NCBI RefSeq assembly: GCF_008795985.1
Contig: NZ_VMHP01000003.1
Location: forward strand, 1 to 64,000
Reading direction: 5' to 3'
Length of the DNA stretch: 64,000 bases
DNA from: Marinobacter halotolerans
Lineage (GTDB): Bacteria > Pseudomonadota > Gammaproteobacteria > Pseudomonadales > Oleiphilaceae
The position numbers were made by a program, and so were the translations under genes. Below are positions 1-11,000 of the stretch, in pieces; position 1 is the stretch's first letter; every line of letters starts with the position of its first letter. Under the pieces are notes generated by a model. The model was not told the DNA's origin, made no database searches, and saw only the letters and a program-made list of their open reading frames with translations.

Positions 1-77
1 GAACTCAGCCGTGAAACAGACCAGCGCCGATGGTAGTGTGGCTTCTGCCCATGTGAGAGTAGGTCATCGTCAGGCTC
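1..77 (+). rRNA. rrf: 5S ribosomal RNA, 3' part (truncated by window start)
   Basis: The first 77 bases read as the 3' two thirds of a bacterial 5S rRNA, including the GATGGTAGTGTGG and GAGAGTAGGTCATCG segments typical of gammaproteobacteria, and end just before an intrinsic terminator. The 5' part, and presumably the 16S and 23S genes of the same rrn operon, lie upstream of the window. The 3' end is placed by analogy and may be off by one or two bases. Confidence 0.93.
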
Positions 78-85
78 CTAATACC

Positions 86-120
86 AAAAACCCCAGTTCG
101 GATACGGACTGGGGTTTTTT
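86..120 (+). terminator. Intrinsic terminator of the rrn operon
   Basis: A 10-bp stem (91-100 with 105-114, one T-G wobble, loop GATA) is flanked by A5 and T6 and begins about 10 bases after the 5S end. This is a textbook rho-independent terminator. Confidence 0.92.
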
Positions 121-162
121 ATTGCCTAAAAGAAGTCCTTCTCTGAGCAGCAGCGACCACCT

Positions 163-191
163 TTGTTTTTTGTCTCAGCGTGGTGTTTAAT
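163..191 (+). promoter_or_regulatory. Candidate sigma-70 promoter for birA
   Basis: TTGTTT (163-168) and TTTAAT (186-191) are separated by 17 bases, about 40 bp before the birA start, in the only space between the rrn terminator and birA. The match to consensus is moderate, so this is a prediction. Confidence 0.45.
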
Positions 192-229
192 CGCGCCCTG
201 ATGCTGATCTATTTATCGGGCGATCCTCC

Positions 230-1198
230 ATGAAATCCAGAGCGCTAATAGGCCTCCTTGCCGACGGTCGGGTTCACTCCGGCGAATCACTTGCTGCATC
301 CCTGGGTGTCAGCCGCACCGCCGTCTGGAAGCAGATAAAGCGAGCGGCGGACGAGGGCTTTAGCATCGAAACCATCCGCGGCAAGGGCTATCGGTTGGTC
401 ACGCCAGTGGACCTGCTGGATGGCAATGAGATAGTCCGACAGCTTCCTGCCCGGCTTCATTCCACTATCGACCTCCAGGTTCACGAGGAACTGGACTCGA
501 CCAATGCGGAAGTCATTCGGCAAAGGGCCCGCCAGAGCAGCGGAAGAACAATGGTCTGCCTGGCCGAGTGCCAGACTGCCGGGCGAGGGCGTCGTGGCCG
601 GCAATGGCAGAGCCCGCGCGGCGAAAATCTGTACCTGAGCTTGGGGCTGACCTTTCGTGGCGGCTTTGCCATGCTCGATGGCTTGAGCCTGGTGCTGGGC
701 CTGGCAGTGGCCGAGGCGCTGGAGGCCCAGGGAGTCCGGGATGTCGGGCTGAAGTGGCCCAACGATATCTATGTTGGGGGAAGCAAGCTAGCGGGTATTC
801 TGGTCGAACTGCAGGGTGAGCTGGAAGAGGGCGTGGTGCAGGTGGTTGCCGGCATCGGAATCAATGTTCATATGTCTGCAGCCGAAGGGGTCGATCAGGC
901 CTGGACCAGTCTTGCCCGTGCTATGCCCGCGCAGCAGTGGCACAGAAACCTTATTGCGGCGGGCGTGATTGCTTCGCTACTCGATGCCGCTACCGAATTT
1001 GCGAAGACCGGCTTTACGAGTTTCCGGGCGCCATGGGAGGCCAGGGATATTTTCACGGGCCGGCCGCTGACGAGTGATTCCGGAAAGCTGTCCGGTACGG
1101 GGCGGGGAGTCGACGAGCATGGAAACTATTTGATGGATGTAAATGGCAAGCTGGAAAAAGTCCGCGCCGGTGAGATCAGCCTGCGGGTTCAGTCATGA
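230..1198 (+). CDS. birA: Bifunctional biotin-protein ligase / biotin operon repressor BirA
   Basis: BirA activates biotin as biotinyl-AMP and transfers it to the biotin carrier lysine of acetyl-CoA carboxylase. In its two-domain form it also represses biotin synthesis genes. The 322-residue product has a winged helix-turn-helix at about residues 5-60, which points to the repressor type. The biotin-AMP loop GRGRRGR lies at 118-124 and KWPND at 175-179, followed by a SKLAGIL segment. The length matches E. coli BirA (321). The stop overlaps the coaX start as ATGA, so the two are translationally coupled; the pairing of birA with coaX is common in Pseudomonas relatives. Confidence 0.97.
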   Translation: MKSRALIGLLADGRVHSGESLAASLGVSRTAVWKQIKRAADEGFSIETIRGKGYRLVTPVDLLDGNEIVRQLPARLHSTIDLQVHEELDSTNAEVIRQRARQSSGRTMVCLAECQTAGRGRRGRQWQSPRGENLYLSLGLTFRGGFAMLDGLSLVLGLAVAEALEAQGVRDVGLKWPNDIYVGGSKLAGILVELQGELEEGVVQVVAGIGINVHMSAAEGVDQAWTSLARAMPAQQWHRNLIAAGVIASLLDAATEFAKTGFTSFRAPWEARDIFTGRPLTSDSGKLSGTGRGVDEHGNYLMDVNGKLEKVRAGEISLRVQS

Positions 1199-1929
1199 GG
1201 CTGCTGATCGACGCGGGAAACACCCGTCTAAAGTGGCGGCTTGACCGGCAGGGCGCGGTTGTCAAGAGCGGGGTTTGCCTGTGCGACAGTGAGAGTTGGC
1301 TGAGTGAGCTGGCCTCATATGCGGCTGATATTGAGCGTATCGCGGTTTCAACCGTTGCTTCCGAAAGCCGTCGGTCCGTCCTGGACGAGCAGCTGAACCG
1401 TCTTACTGGAACAGATGTGCAGTTTTACTGGTCTGAAGCCCGGCGCGCCGGCCTGATAAACGCCTATACCGATACCGCAAAGATGGGCGCTGATCGTTGG
1501 CATGCCATGTACGCAGGGTGGCATCAGAAACCGGGTGGGTTTGCCGTGGTTGATGCGGGCAGTGCCATAACCGTGGATTATGTGGCTCCCGATGGCACCC
1601 ATCTTGGCGGTTATATCCTGCCGGGCAAGCAGATGATGCTGCGTTCGCTTCAGCAGGATGCTGCGCGGATTGGTTTCGAAGAGGTAGATGCTGGTGGTGG
1701 CCAGCCAGGGGTATCGACAACCGAATGCGTCCAGCACGGTGTTGTCTGGCTCTGGGAAGGCCTGATCCAGCATCTGGTTGCGGACTGCCGCGAGTATGGC
1801 CTTGAGCGTATCTTGTGTACCGGTGGCGATGCCGGGTTGCTTCTGTCTGCTGGCTTGCCCGGGGTGCACGACTCTGATCTGGTTATCAAGGGGCTGGCAG
1901 CGATTGATTCAGAGAGTGCGGGTATATGA
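1195..1929 (+). CDS. coaX: Type III pantothenate kinase
   Basis: CoaX phosphorylates pantothenate, the first committed step of coenzyme A synthesis, and belongs to the ASKHA fold rather than the CoaA family. The 244-residue protein shows the N-terminal phosphate-loop motif IDAGNTRLKW (5-14), the GADRW motif (98-102) and DAGSAITVD (120-128), which carry the conserved acidic residues of this family. It overlaps birA by four bases upstream and the SPOR gene by four bases downstream, so the three form one transcription unit. No coaA-type gene is visible in the window. Confidence 0.96.
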   Translation: MRLLIDAGNTRLKWRLDRQGAVVKSGVCLCDSESWLSELASYAADIERIAVSTVASESRRSVLDEQLNRLTGTDVQFYWSEARRAGLINAYTDTAKMGADRWHAMYAGWHQKPGGFAVVDAGSAITVDYVAPDGTHLGGYILPGKQMMLRSLQQDAARIGFEEVDAGGGQPGVSTTECVQHGVVWLWEGLIQHLVADCREYGLERILCTGGDAGLLLSAGLPGVHDSDLVIKGLAAIDSESAGI

Positions 1930-2684
1930 GGTGGTTGGTCCTGATTCTGCTGGCCGTTAATGTTCTGGTCTGGTTCGCAGATGACATCTGGATGCCCGGC
2001 AGGGTTCAGATGGTAGCAGAGGACCGAACGCTGCCACGGGTATCAACGTTGAAGCTCGGTGCTGCAGTTCCTGAGGAGAAAAGAGAAGAGGTGGATTCGG
2101 TTGAAGGGGAGCCGGTGGAGACCGAAATGCCGCCACCCGACCCTGAACCCGAGCCCGAACCTGAATCTGAGCGGGCCGTTGCGACCGCAGCACCGGAGCC
2201 CGTTTGCGTGCGCCTGGGCTGGTTTGATACGGCAGATGGCGCCCGGGAGCGCTACGCTTCAATGGGCCAGCCGGGCGAGAACATGACGGTGCTGGAGCAG
2301 CAGCGGACGCTTGAGCCCCTGCACTGGGTTATTATCCCGCCGCAGCCCGGGAACAAGGCGCTGGCGCTGTTCAACGAACTGCAGCGCAAGGGAGTGGATT
2401 CCTACCTTGTGACCCGTGGAGAGAACACCAATGCCATCTCACTGGGGCTTTTTGAATCAAGAGAGGCTGCTCTGCGGGTGCTTGAGGCAAAAAAACGTCA
2501 GAATCTCAATGCAGTACTGGCCAACTTCCCGCGTAATCAGCTAAGCTACGCCCTCGTTTTTGAAGTACCTTCTTCTGCCGATGCAGAGCAAGGAGTCGGG
2601 CGGTTAGAGGATTACCGGGACGATTTCGAAATGGTTGAAATCAGTCGTTGCGCAGGTATTGCAACGAATCCTGAAAATCCGTAG
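1926..2684 (+). CDS. SPOR-domain membrane protein, probable cell-division-site peptidoglycan binder
   Basis: The 252-residue product begins with one transmembrane helix (about residues 2-20). A long Pro/Glu-rich linker (about 45-85) and a C-terminal SPOR-like region follow (about 95-220). SPOR domains bind glycan strands stripped of stem peptides at the septum. The arrangement of a short cytoplasmic N-terminus, one helix and a periplasmic SPOR domain fits that family. It overlaps coaX (ATGA) and is followed by the tRNA operon, an order also known near tuf in pseudomonads. The exact function is not known, and the tRNA promoter overlaps its stop codon. Confidence 0.82.
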   Translation: MRWLVLILLAVNVLVWFADDIWMPGRVQMVAEDRTLPRVSTLKLGAAVPEEKREEVDSVEGEPVETEMPPPDPEPEPEPESERAVATAAPEPVCVRLGWFDTADGARERYASMGQPGENMTVLEQQRTLEPLHWVIIPPQPGNKALALFNELQRKGVDSYLVTRGENTNAISLGLFESREAALRVLEAKKRQNLNAVLANFPRNQLSYALVFEVPSSADAEQGVGRLEDYRDDFEMVEISRCAGIATNPENP

Positions 2685-2687
2685 TAT
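2659..2687 (+). promoter_or_regulatory. Promoter of the tRNA-tuf operon
   Basis: TTGCAA (2659-2664) and TAGTAT (2682-2687) lie 17 bases apart. A GC-rich stretch (CCGCCCTCG) follows the -10, the discriminator type expected at stringently controlled stable-RNA promoters. The first tRNA begins 28 bases downstream. The -10 overlaps the stop codon of the upstream SPOR gene. Confidence 0.65.
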
Positions 2688-2715
2688 ACCGCCCTCGCTG
2701 AAGAGGCGAATGTGG

Positions 2716-2791
2716 GCTGGCGTAGCTCAGTTGGTAGAGCAGCTGACTTGTAATCAGCAGGTCGGGGGTTCGATTCCGTCCGCCAGCTCCA
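2716..2791 (+). tRNA. thrU: tRNA-Thr (anticodon TGT)
   Basis: The full 76-base cloverleaf has GCTGGCG pairing with CGCCAGC in the acceptor stem. The anticodon stem GCTGA/TCAGC encloses the loop CTTGTAA (anticodon TGT), and CCA is encoded. It is first in a Thr-Tyr-Gly-Thr-tuf order matching E. coli thrU-tyrU-glyT-thrT-tufB. Confidence 0.97.
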
Positions 2792-2834
2792 CTTTTTAAG
2801 TTTTAGCGGATTTGCCGATTGGCAGGTCCGATCG

Positions 2835-2918
2835 GGAGGGGTTCCCGAGTGGCCAAAGGGATCAGACTGTAAATCTGACGCGAAAGCTTCGCAGGTTCGA
2901 ATCCTGCCCCCTCCACCA
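2835..2918 (+). tRNA. tyrU: tRNA-Tyr (anticodon GTA)
   Basis: This 84-base tRNA has the long variable arm of tRNA-Tyr. The acceptor stem GGAGGGG/CCCCTCC and anticodon loop CTGTAAA give GTA, and CCA is encoded. Confidence 0.97.
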
Positions 2919-2928
2919 CTTATTGCTC

Positions 2929-3003
<75 letters not shown>

Positions 3004-3019
3004 ATTTGAAGTGCGAAAC

Positions 3020-3095
3020 GCTCATGTAGCTCAGTTGGTAGAGCACACCCTTGGTAAGGGTGAGGTCGGCGGTTCAAATCCGCCCATGAGCTCCA
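3020..3095 (+). tRNA. thrT: tRNA-Thr (anticodon GGT)
   Basis: This is a 76-base cloverleaf with acceptor stem GCTCATG/CATGAGC and anticodon loop TTGGTAA, giving GGT. CCA is encoded. With the TGT tRNA upstream it covers four Thr codons. The tuf start lies 52 bases downstream. Confidence 0.97.
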
Positions 3096-3146
3096 TCATT
3101 TTGTCCGGTCAACGTTACGGTCAGGTTGATTAGGGAGATAGGTCGA

Positions 3147-4343
<1,197 letters not shown>

Positions 4344-4379
4344 TTTGCTCGAAGTAAGTGCGCTGAGTTGTTTCGGTGC

Positions 4380-4455
<76 letters not shown>

Positions 4456-4485
4456 TTTTTTAACATCCGGATAAAGCTGATTCCC

Positions 4486-4854
4486 ATGGAGTCAAAAGCC
4501 GATCGTTCAACCAGCAGCTTTGATATTGTCAAGTGGCTGGTCGTATTTGTCCTGATTGCCATCGGTGTCGTTGGCAATCAGTATTTCAGTGCCGAGTCAC
4601 TACTGTATCGGGTGCTGGGTCTTGTGGTGCTTGCGCTTTTGGCAGCACTCGTTGCGTTGCAGACCGACCGTGGACGTCGGTTTGCAGCACTCCTGAAAGA
4701 AGCACGGGTTGAAATCCGGAAAGTCGTATGGCCCACCCGGCCGGAGCTTATCCAGACCACGTTTATTGTTGTGGTTTTTGTATTGGTAGTAGCTTTGATC
4801 TTGTGGGGTATGGATTCGTTGATCAGTTGGCTGGTCTCCGGAGTTATCGGGTAA
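4486..4854 (+). CDS. secE: Preprotein translocase subunit SecE
   Basis: SecE is the small essential partner of SecY in the inner-membrane Sec channel. The 122-residue protein has three predicted membrane helices (about residues 13-32, 40-60 and 90-118) and, before the last one, the conserved cytoplasmic segment EVRKVVWPTR-like (here ARVEIRKVVWPTRPE). Start ATG 4486 is chosen because upstream in-frame codons run into tRNA-Trp. The length agrees with the three-helix proteobacterial form. nusG follows 12 bases later. Confidence 0.97.
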   Translation: MESKADRSTSSFDIVKWLVVFVLIAIGVVGNQYFSAESLLYRVLGLVVLALLAALVALQTDRGRRFAALLKEARVEIRKVVWPTRPELIQTTFIVVVFVLVVALILWGMDSLISWLVSGVIG

Positions 4855-4866
4855 CAGGAGTGGGCA

Positions 4867-5400
4867 ATGGCTAAGCGCTGGTACGTCGTACATGCGTATT
4901 CTGGCTTTGAAAAGCACGTAATGCGCACTCTCGGAGAGCGCATTGCGCTCAATGGAATGGAAGACAAGTTCGGCGAGATTCTGGTTCCAACAGAAGAAGT
5001 CGTCGAAATGCGCGAAGGAAAGAAGCGCAAGAGCGAGCGGAAATTCTATCCGGGTTATGTGCTTGTTCAGATGGAAATGGACGACGCTACCTGGCACCTG
5101 GTCAAGAACACTCCGCGTGTTCTGGGCTTCATTGGTGGCACAAAAGACAAGCCGGCACCGATCACAGAGCGTGAGGCAGAAGCTATTCTGCGCCGCGTTG
5201 AAAGTGGTGCCGACAAGCCCAAGCCCAAGACACTGTTTGAGCCGGGCGAAGTGGTTCGGGTTACAGAAGGCCCGTTTGCCGACTTCAACGGCGTGGTAGA
5301 AGAAGTTGACTACGACAAGAGTCGGGTCAAGGTTGCTGTTCTTATTTTCGGTCGGTCTACGCCGGTTGAGCTGGAGTTCGGACAGGTCGAGAAAGACTGA
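4867..5400 (+). CDS. nusG: Transcription termination/antitermination factor NusG
   Basis: NusG binds the RNA polymerase clamp, suppresses pausing and links polymerase to Rho or to ribosomal S10. The 177-residue product has the NGN domain (about 1-115, beginning [13 protein letters not shown]) and a C-terminal KOW domain (about 125-177, with [16 protein letters not shown]). It is preceded by an AGGAG ribosome site and lies in the usual secE-nusG-rplK order. Confidence 0.98.
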   Translation: MAKRWYVVHAYSGFEKHVMRTLGERIALNGMEDKFGEILVPTEEVVEMREGKKRKSERKFYPGYVLVQMEMDDATWHLVKNTPRVLGFIGGTKDKPAPITEREAEAILRRVESGADKPKPKTLFEPGEVVRVTEGPFADFNGVVEEVDYDKSRVKVAVLIFGRSTPVELEFGQVEKD

Positions 5401-5422
5401 TCAGCGGCTGTTTATGCTGAGA

Positions 5423-5452
5423 GCTCGCGCGCCCAGGCGACGCGGGCTTTTT
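5423..5452 (+). terminator. Terminator-like hairpin after nusG
   Basis: GCTCGCG (5423-5429) pairs with CGCGGGC (5441-5447, one wobble). The stem is extended by CGCC/GGCG with a bulged A, and T5 follows. It lies 22 bases after nusG and may end or attenuate secE-nusG transcription ahead of rplK. Confidence 0.65.
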
Positions 5453-5482
5453 GTGTCTGCTTTGTTGCAGTTGAAAGAAACC

Positions 5483-5507
5483 GGGGAGCCGAAAGGCGTT
5501 TGAACCC
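5483..5507 (+). promoter_or_regulatory. Candidate L1-responsive leader hairpin before rplK
   Basis: GGG (5483-5485) pairs with CCC (5505-5507), and GCC (5488-5490) with GGC (5495-5497), under a GAAA loop. An asymmetric internal loop lies between the two stems. The hairpin is directly upstream of the AGGAG site of rplK, where L1 represses the rplKA operon in E. coli. That it binds L1 is inferred from position and shape. Confidence 0.45.
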
Positions 5508-5521
5508 ATTAGGAGAAAATC

Positions 5522-5953
5522 ATGGCTAAGAAAATCGAAGCGTATATCAAGCTTCAGGTTGCTGCCGGTAAGGCCAACCCGAGTCCTCCCGTTGGTCCTG
5601 CACTGGGTCAGCGTGGCGTGAACATCATGGAATTCTGTAAGGCGTTTAACGCCGAGACTCAGGACATGGAGCCTGGGCTGCCGATTCCTACCGTGATCAC
5701 CGTATACAGCGATCGCAGCTTTACCTTTATCACCAAGACGCCGCCGGCACCAGTTCTGCTGAAAAAAGCAGCTGGCATCAAAAGCGGATCCGGTCGTCCG
5801 AACACCGAGAAGGTTGGCACGGTTACCCGTGAGCAGCTGGAAGAGATCGTCAAGACCAAAGAGCCCGATCTGACCGCTGCAAATATGGATGCCGCTCTTC
5901 GCACCATCGCCGGAACCGCCCGTAGCATGGGCCTCAACGTGGAGGGCCTGTAA
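5522..5953 (+). CDS. rplK: 50S ribosomal protein L11
   Basis: L11 binds the GTPase-associated centre of 23S rRNA and is needed for RelA activation and for EF-G and release factor action. The 143-residue product has the family N-terminal domain with [15 protein letters not shown] and the C-terminal rRNA-binding domain. An AGGAG site precedes the ATG. rplA begins one base after the stop, so L11 and L1 are made together. Confidence 0.98.
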   Translation: MAKKIEAYIKLQVAAGKANPSPPVGPALGQRGVNIMEFCKAFNAETQDMEPGLPIPTVITVYSDRSFTFITKTPPAPVLLKKAAGIKSGSGRPNTEKVGTVTREQLEEIVKTKEPDLTAANMDAALRTIAGTARSMGLNVEGL

Positions 5954-5954
5954 C

Positions 5955-6653
5955 ATGGCAAAGCTTAGCAAGCGTCAGAAGCTGATTCGTGAAAAAGTCG
6001 ACAGTGCCCGTTCCTATACCGTTGATGAGGCAGTTGCACTGCTGGTAGAGCTGGGCTCAAGCGTGAAGTTCAAGGAGTCCGTGGACGTTGCGGTAAACCT
6101 TGGCGTTGACGCACGTAAATCCGATCAGGTTGTTCGTAGCAGCACTGTTCTGCCTCACGGCACTGGCAAGACCGTCCGTGTTGCAGTATTCACCCAGGGC
6201 GCCAACGCTGAGAAAGCCACCGCTGCTGGTGCTGACATTGTTGGCATGGATGATCTGGCTGAAGAAGTTAAGAAAGGCAACATGGATTTTGACGTGGTTA
6301 TTGCCACACCAGATGCCATGCGTGTCGTAGGTCAGCTGGGCCAGATTCTTGGTCCTCGCGGCCTGATGCCGAACCCGAAGGTTGGTACTGTGACTCCGGA
6401 CGTTGAGACTGCGGTCAAGAACGCCAAGGCAGGTCAGGTACGGTATCGTACGGACAAAAACGGCATTATCCATGCGCCTATGGGTAACGTGGAATTCTCT
6501 GCTCAGAACATCAAGGAAAATATTGAGGCTCTGATTGCAGATCTGAAAAAGGCCAAGCCCTCTTCGTCGAAAGGTGTTTACCTCAAGAAGGTAACCCTGT
6601 CGTCGACGATGGGTCCTGGCCTGGCTATCGACCAGAGTGCTTTGAGCATTTAA
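5955..6653 (+). CDS. rplA: 50S ribosomal protein L1
   Basis: L1 forms the mobile stalk at the E site and in E. coli represses its own operon. The start is ATG 5955 ([10 protein letters not shown]), one base after rplK; the longer in-frame reading would begin inside rplK. The 232-residue product contains [15 protein letters not shown], the family rRNA-binding signature. Confidence 0.98.
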   Translation: MAKLSKRQKLIREKVDSARSYTVDEAVALLVELGSSVKFKESVDVAVNLGVDARKSDQVVRSSTVLPHGTGKTVRVAVFTQGANAEKATAAGADIVGMDDLAEEVKKGNMDFDVVIATPDAMRVVGQLGQILGPRGLMPNPKVGTVTPDVETAVKNAKAGQVRYRTDKNGIIHAPMGNVEFSAQNIKENIEALIADLKKAKPSSSKGVYLKKVTLSSTMGPGLAIDQSALSI

Positions 6654-6689
6654 GTCTTTGGTCGGTAGTGCTTTGTAGTCTGGGCGGAA

Positions 6690-6871
6690 GCCAAGGCTGT
6701 CAAAGACCGCAGGCCCCTGAGGCTGCCTTGCGAGGCAGTCAGAGGGGTTAAAGCAATGCCTGCGCAGACGGTGTGAAGACGTTCTCTCTGAACCCAAACA
6801 CCGTTAGGAGCCCCGCGAGGGGTATATGTGGGTTTGCCGGGATAAACCCGGCGAAATCGAGGAGAAATCCA
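6690..6871 (+). promoter_or_regulatory. rplJ leader (L10/L12 autoregulatory region)
   Basis: The 218-base rplA-rplJ spacer is highly structured. GGCTGCC TTGC GAGGCAG forms a hairpin at about 6721-6739, followed by the GGGTTAAAGCAATGCCTGCGC stretch and by GGAGCCCCGCGAGGGG. This matches the placement and general look of the L10 leader that binds the L10(L12)4 complex and lowers rplJL translation. Exact pairings were not computed. Confidence 0.7.
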
Positions 6872-7402
6872 GTGGCAATTAGACTCGAAGACAAGAAGGC
6901 GATCGTCGCTGAAGTCAACGAGACTGCCGGTGGTGCTCTGTCTGTGGTTATGGCTGATTACCGTGGTGTCACCTCTGGTGATATGACGGCGCTTCGTGCC
7001 AAGGCTCGTGCCGAGAACGTAATCCTGAAGGTTGTTCGTAACAACCTGGCGAAGATTGCGATTCGTGGTACCGAGTACGAGTGCATCGACGAAGCATTGG
7101 TTGGCCCGACCATTCTGGCATTCTCTATGGAAGATCCAGGCGCGGCTGCGCGTCTGCTGAAGGATTTTGCCAAAGAGAAAGAGGCATTTGAGATCAAAGG
7201 CCTGGCTGTCGGCGGTGAGCTGATGGGCGCAGACCAGATTGATCGCCTTGCCAAGCTGCCAACACGTCACGAAGCATTGACGATGCTGGCCGCAACCACA
7301 CAGGCACCGATCACCAAGCTTGCGCGGACACTGAACGAAGTTCCAACGAAAGTGACCCGTGCAGTAGCGGCAGTTCGAGACCAGAAGCAAGAAGCTGCTT
7401 GA
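6872..7402 (+). CDS. rplJ: 50S ribosomal protein L10
   Basis: L10 anchors the L7/L12 dimers of the ribosomal stalk. I place the start at GTG 6872 ([12 protein letters not shown]), after GAGGAGAAA at 6859-6867. An upstream in-frame ATG at 6773 would add 33 residues with no family character and overlap the leader. The 176-residue product matches the usual length, with the C-terminal helix that carries L12. Confidence 0.96.
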   Translation: MAIRLEDKKAIVAEVNETAGGALSVVMADYRGVTSGDMTALRAKARAENVILKVVRNNLAKIAIRGTEYECIDEALVGPTILAFSMEDPGAAARLLKDFAKEKEAFEIKGLAVGGELMGADQIDRLAKLPTRHEALTMLAATTQAPITKLARTLNEVPTKVTRAVAAVRDQKQEAA

Positions 7403-7441
7403 TTCTGTTGAACACCATTTTTATATTTTTGGGAGAAAGTC

Positions 7442-7819
7442 ATGGCTCTGTCTAACGAAGACATTTTGAACGCAATTGCTGAAATGAGCGTAATGGACGT
7501 TGTTGCGCTGGTTGAAGCAATGGAAGAGAAGTTTGGCGTATCTGCTGCTGCAGCAGTTGCTGCTGCTCCTGCCGCTGCTGGTGGCGAAGCTGCCGCTGCT
7601 GAAGAGCAGACAGAATTTGACGTTGTTCTGACCGGTCCTGGTGAGAAGAAGGTCAACGTGATCAAGGCCGTTCGTGAACTGACTGGCCTGGGTCTGAAGG
7701 AAGCGAAAGAAATGGTCGATAGCGCGCCTTCCGTAATCAAGGAAGCAGCGAGCAAAGACGACGCTGAAGCAGCCAAGAAGAAGCTTGAGGAAGCAGGCGC
7801 TTCTGTTGAGCTCAAGTAA
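7442..7819 (+). CDS. rplL: 50S ribosomal protein L7/L12
   Basis: L7/L12 forms the flexible stalk that recruits translational GTPases. The 125-residue product has the N-terminal dimerisation domain, an Ala-rich hinge (about 34-54) and the C-terminal factor-binding domain with [25 protein letters not shown] site precedes ATG 7442. rpoB follows after a hairpin-containing 239-base spacer. Confidence 0.98.
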   Translation: MALSNEDILNAIAEMSVMDVVALVEAMEEKFGVSAAAAVAAAPAAAGGEAAAAEEQTEFDVVLTGPGEKKVNVIKAVRELTGLGLKEAKEMVDSAPSVIKEAASKDDAEAAKKKLEEAGASVELK

Positions 7820-7856
7820 GCTGTTGTTGATCGAAACCATGCATTAAGCATGGATA

Positions 7857-7886
7857 GGCTGGTGGCCCAGTGCCACCGGCCTTTTT
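7857..7886 (+). terminator. Terminator/attenuator between rplL and rpoB
   Basis: GGCTGGTGGC (7857-7866) pairs with GCCACCGGCC (7872-7881, one wobble), followed by T5. E. coli has a partial attenuator in the same place that makes rpoBC expression lower than that of the stalk proteins. The rest of the 7820-8058 spacer shows no further convincing element. Confidence 0.75.
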
Positions 7887-8058
7887 CTGTTGTATATGCT
7901 GCAGGTTCGGAACGTCAGGACCATTACGCTGTCGGAGCCTTTAACCTACAGCCAGGGTCTTGTTCAAGACGGCGCAGTAAGCCGAGCAATTCGGCCCCGA
8001 AGCAGAAAAATGGTTGCTTCTTGATACCAGGTATCAGGTCTAAAGCTGGGGAATGCAG

Positions 8059-11000
8059 ATGACTTACTCCTATACTGAGAAAAAGCGGATTCGCAAAGAT
8101 TTTAGTAAATTGCCTTCCGTGATGGATGTCCCCTATTTGCTGTCTATTCAGCTGGATTCGTTCCGGGACTTCCTCCAAAGTGAAGCCGAGCCCGATAATC
8201 GTCGGGAAACCGGTCTCCACGCAGCATTCAAATCCGTATTCCCGATTGTCAGTTATTCTGGCAACGCCGCGCTCGAATACGTGAGTTACCGCATCGGCGA
8301 GCCGGTATTTGACGTCAAGGAATGCCAGCTTAGGGGCGTAACCTACGCAGCACCGCTGCGGGTCAAAGTAAGACTTATCATTTATGATAAGGAATCGTCC
8401 AACAAGGCGATTAAAGATATTAAAGAGCAGGAAGTCTACATGGGCGAAATGCCCCTGATGACCGAGAACGGTACCTTCGTTATCAACGGTACCGAGCGGG
8501 TTATCGTTTCCCAGCTCCACCGTTCACCGGGTGTGTTCTTCGATCATGACAAGGGCAAGACCCACTCATCAGGCAAGCTGCTGTATTCGGCGCGGGTGAT
8601 TCCTTACCGTGGTTCCTGGCTCGATTTCGAGTTCGACGCCAAGGATTCGGTCTTTGTCCGTATTGACCGTCGCCGCAAGCTGCCTGCCTCTATCCTGCTG
8701 CGCGCACTGGGCTACACCTCCGAGCAGATGCTCGAGATGTTCTTTGATACCAGTAAGTTCGGCATTGGTCCAGAAGTGTGCAAGCTGGAGCTGGTGCCTA
8801 GCCGCCTGCGCGGCGATATTGCCACCTTCGACATCAAGGACAAGAAGGGTAAGGTCATCGTTGAGGAAGGCCGCCGTATTACCGCGCGCCACATCAAGCA
8901 GCTTGAAAAGGCTGGCCTGACCGAGCTGGAAGTGCCGACCGAGTACCTTTACGGCCGCGTCCTGGCAAAAGACATGGTGGACACCAAGTCCGGCGAAGTG
9001 CTGGTAGAGTGCAACACCGAGCTGACTGAAGAAATCGTTACCAAGATCCTGGATTCCGGCGTCACAGATATTGAGACCCTGTACACCAACGATCTGGACT
9101 GCGGTCCCTTCATGTCCGACACGCTGCGCATTGATCCGACCCGTAGCCCGCTTGAGGCGTTGGTCGAGATCTACCGCATGATGCGTCCGGGCGAGCCGCC
9201 CACCAAGGAATCAGCCGAGAACCTGTTCAACAACCTGTTCTTCTCTGAAGAGCGGTATGACCTGTCCTCGGTTGGCCGGATGAAGCTCAACCGTCGCCTG
9301 CGTCGTGAAGAAAGCACCGGCGAAGGCACGCTGACCCACGATGACATCATCGACGTTCTCAAAACGCTGATCGATATCCGCAACGGTGAAGGCAATGTCG
9401 ATGACATCGACAACCTGGGTAACCGGCGCGTCCGTTGTGTTGGCGAGATGGCCGAAAACCAGTTCCGTGTCGGTCTGGTCCGTGTTGAGCGCGCCGTCCG
9501 CGAGCGTCTGAGCCTGGCCGAGAGTGAAGGCCTGATGCCTCAGGACCTGATCAATGCCAAGCCCGTTGCCGCGGCGGTGAAAGAGTTCTTCGGTTCCAGC
9601 CAGCTGTCGCAGTTCATGGACCAGAACAACCCGCTGTCCGAGGTCACTCACAAGCGTCGTATCTCGGCCCTCGGTCCAGGTGGTCTGACCCGTGAGCGTG
9701 CAGGCTTCGAGGTTCGCGACGTACACCCGACTCACTATGGTCGTGTGTGTCCAATCGAGACTCCGGAAGGTCCGAACATCGGTCTGATCAACTCGCTGGC
9801 GACTTATGCACGCTCCAACTCCTACGGTTTCCTCGAGAGCCCGTATCGGAAGGTTGTTGAAGGCAAGGTCACCGACGAGGTGGTTTACCTGTCAGCGATT
9901 GAAGAAAGCAATTACATCATCGCCCAGGCAAGCGCCGCGATGGACGACAAGAACCATCTGTCTGACGAGCTGGTAACGGTTCGTCACCAGAACGAGTTCA
10001 CCGTCACGCCGCCGGAGAACGTTAACTTCATGGACGTATCTCCGCGTCAGGTTGTGTCTGTTGCAGCCTCGTTGATTCCGTTCCTGGAGCATGATGACGC
10101 CAACCGCGCACTGATGGGTTCAAACATGCAGCGTCAGGCTGTGCCGACCCTGCGCTCAGAGGTGCCCCTGGTAGGTACCGGTGTAGAACGCACCGTGGCC
10201 CAGGACTCCGGTGTCTGTGTGTCGGCCCGCCGAGGTGGTGTGATCGAGAGTGTCGATGCGGCCCGTATCGTGGTGCGAGTTAACAACGACGAAACCGATG
10301 CCGGTGATGCTGGTGTGGATATCTACAACCTCACCAAGTACACCCGTTCGAACCAGAACACCTGTATCAACCAGCGCTCCATTGTGCGGGAAGGTGATCA
10401 GATCGCCCGCGGTGACGTGTTGGCCGATGGTCCGTCCATCGATCTGGGCGAGCTGGCTCTGGGTCAGAACATGCGCATCGCGTTCATGCCCTGGAACGGT
10501 TACAACTTCGAGGACTCCATCCTGATCTCGGAGAAAGTGGTTCAGGAAGATCGCCTGACCACCATCCACATCCAGGAACTGACCTGTGTGGCCCGGGACA
10601 CCAAACTGGGTAGCGAGGAAATCACCGCGGACATCCCGAACGTTGGCGAGAGCGCGCTGTCCAAGCTGGATGAGTCCGGTATCGTCTACATCGGTGCCGA
10701 AGTGGGCGCCGGCGATATCCTCGTGGGCAAGGTGACGCCCAAGGGTGAGACCCAGTTGACTCCGGAGGAGAAACTGCTGAGGGCCATCTTTGGCGAGAAG
10801 GCGTCGGACGTGAAAGATACGTCCTCACGTGTGCCCACCGGCACTCGTGGCACGGTTATCGACGTTCAGGTCTTTACCCGTGATGGCATCGAGAAGGATG
10901 CTCGCGCCCAGGCTATCGAGAAAGAACAGCTGGACGAGTACCGCAAGGATCTGAAGGACGAGTACCGCATCGTTGAAGGCGCGACTTATGAGCGTCTGAC

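Noticed and set aside
6773..6871. N-terminal extension of rplJ
   Set aside because: Lies in the structured leader and lacks L10 character; GTG 6872 has a strong ribosome site.
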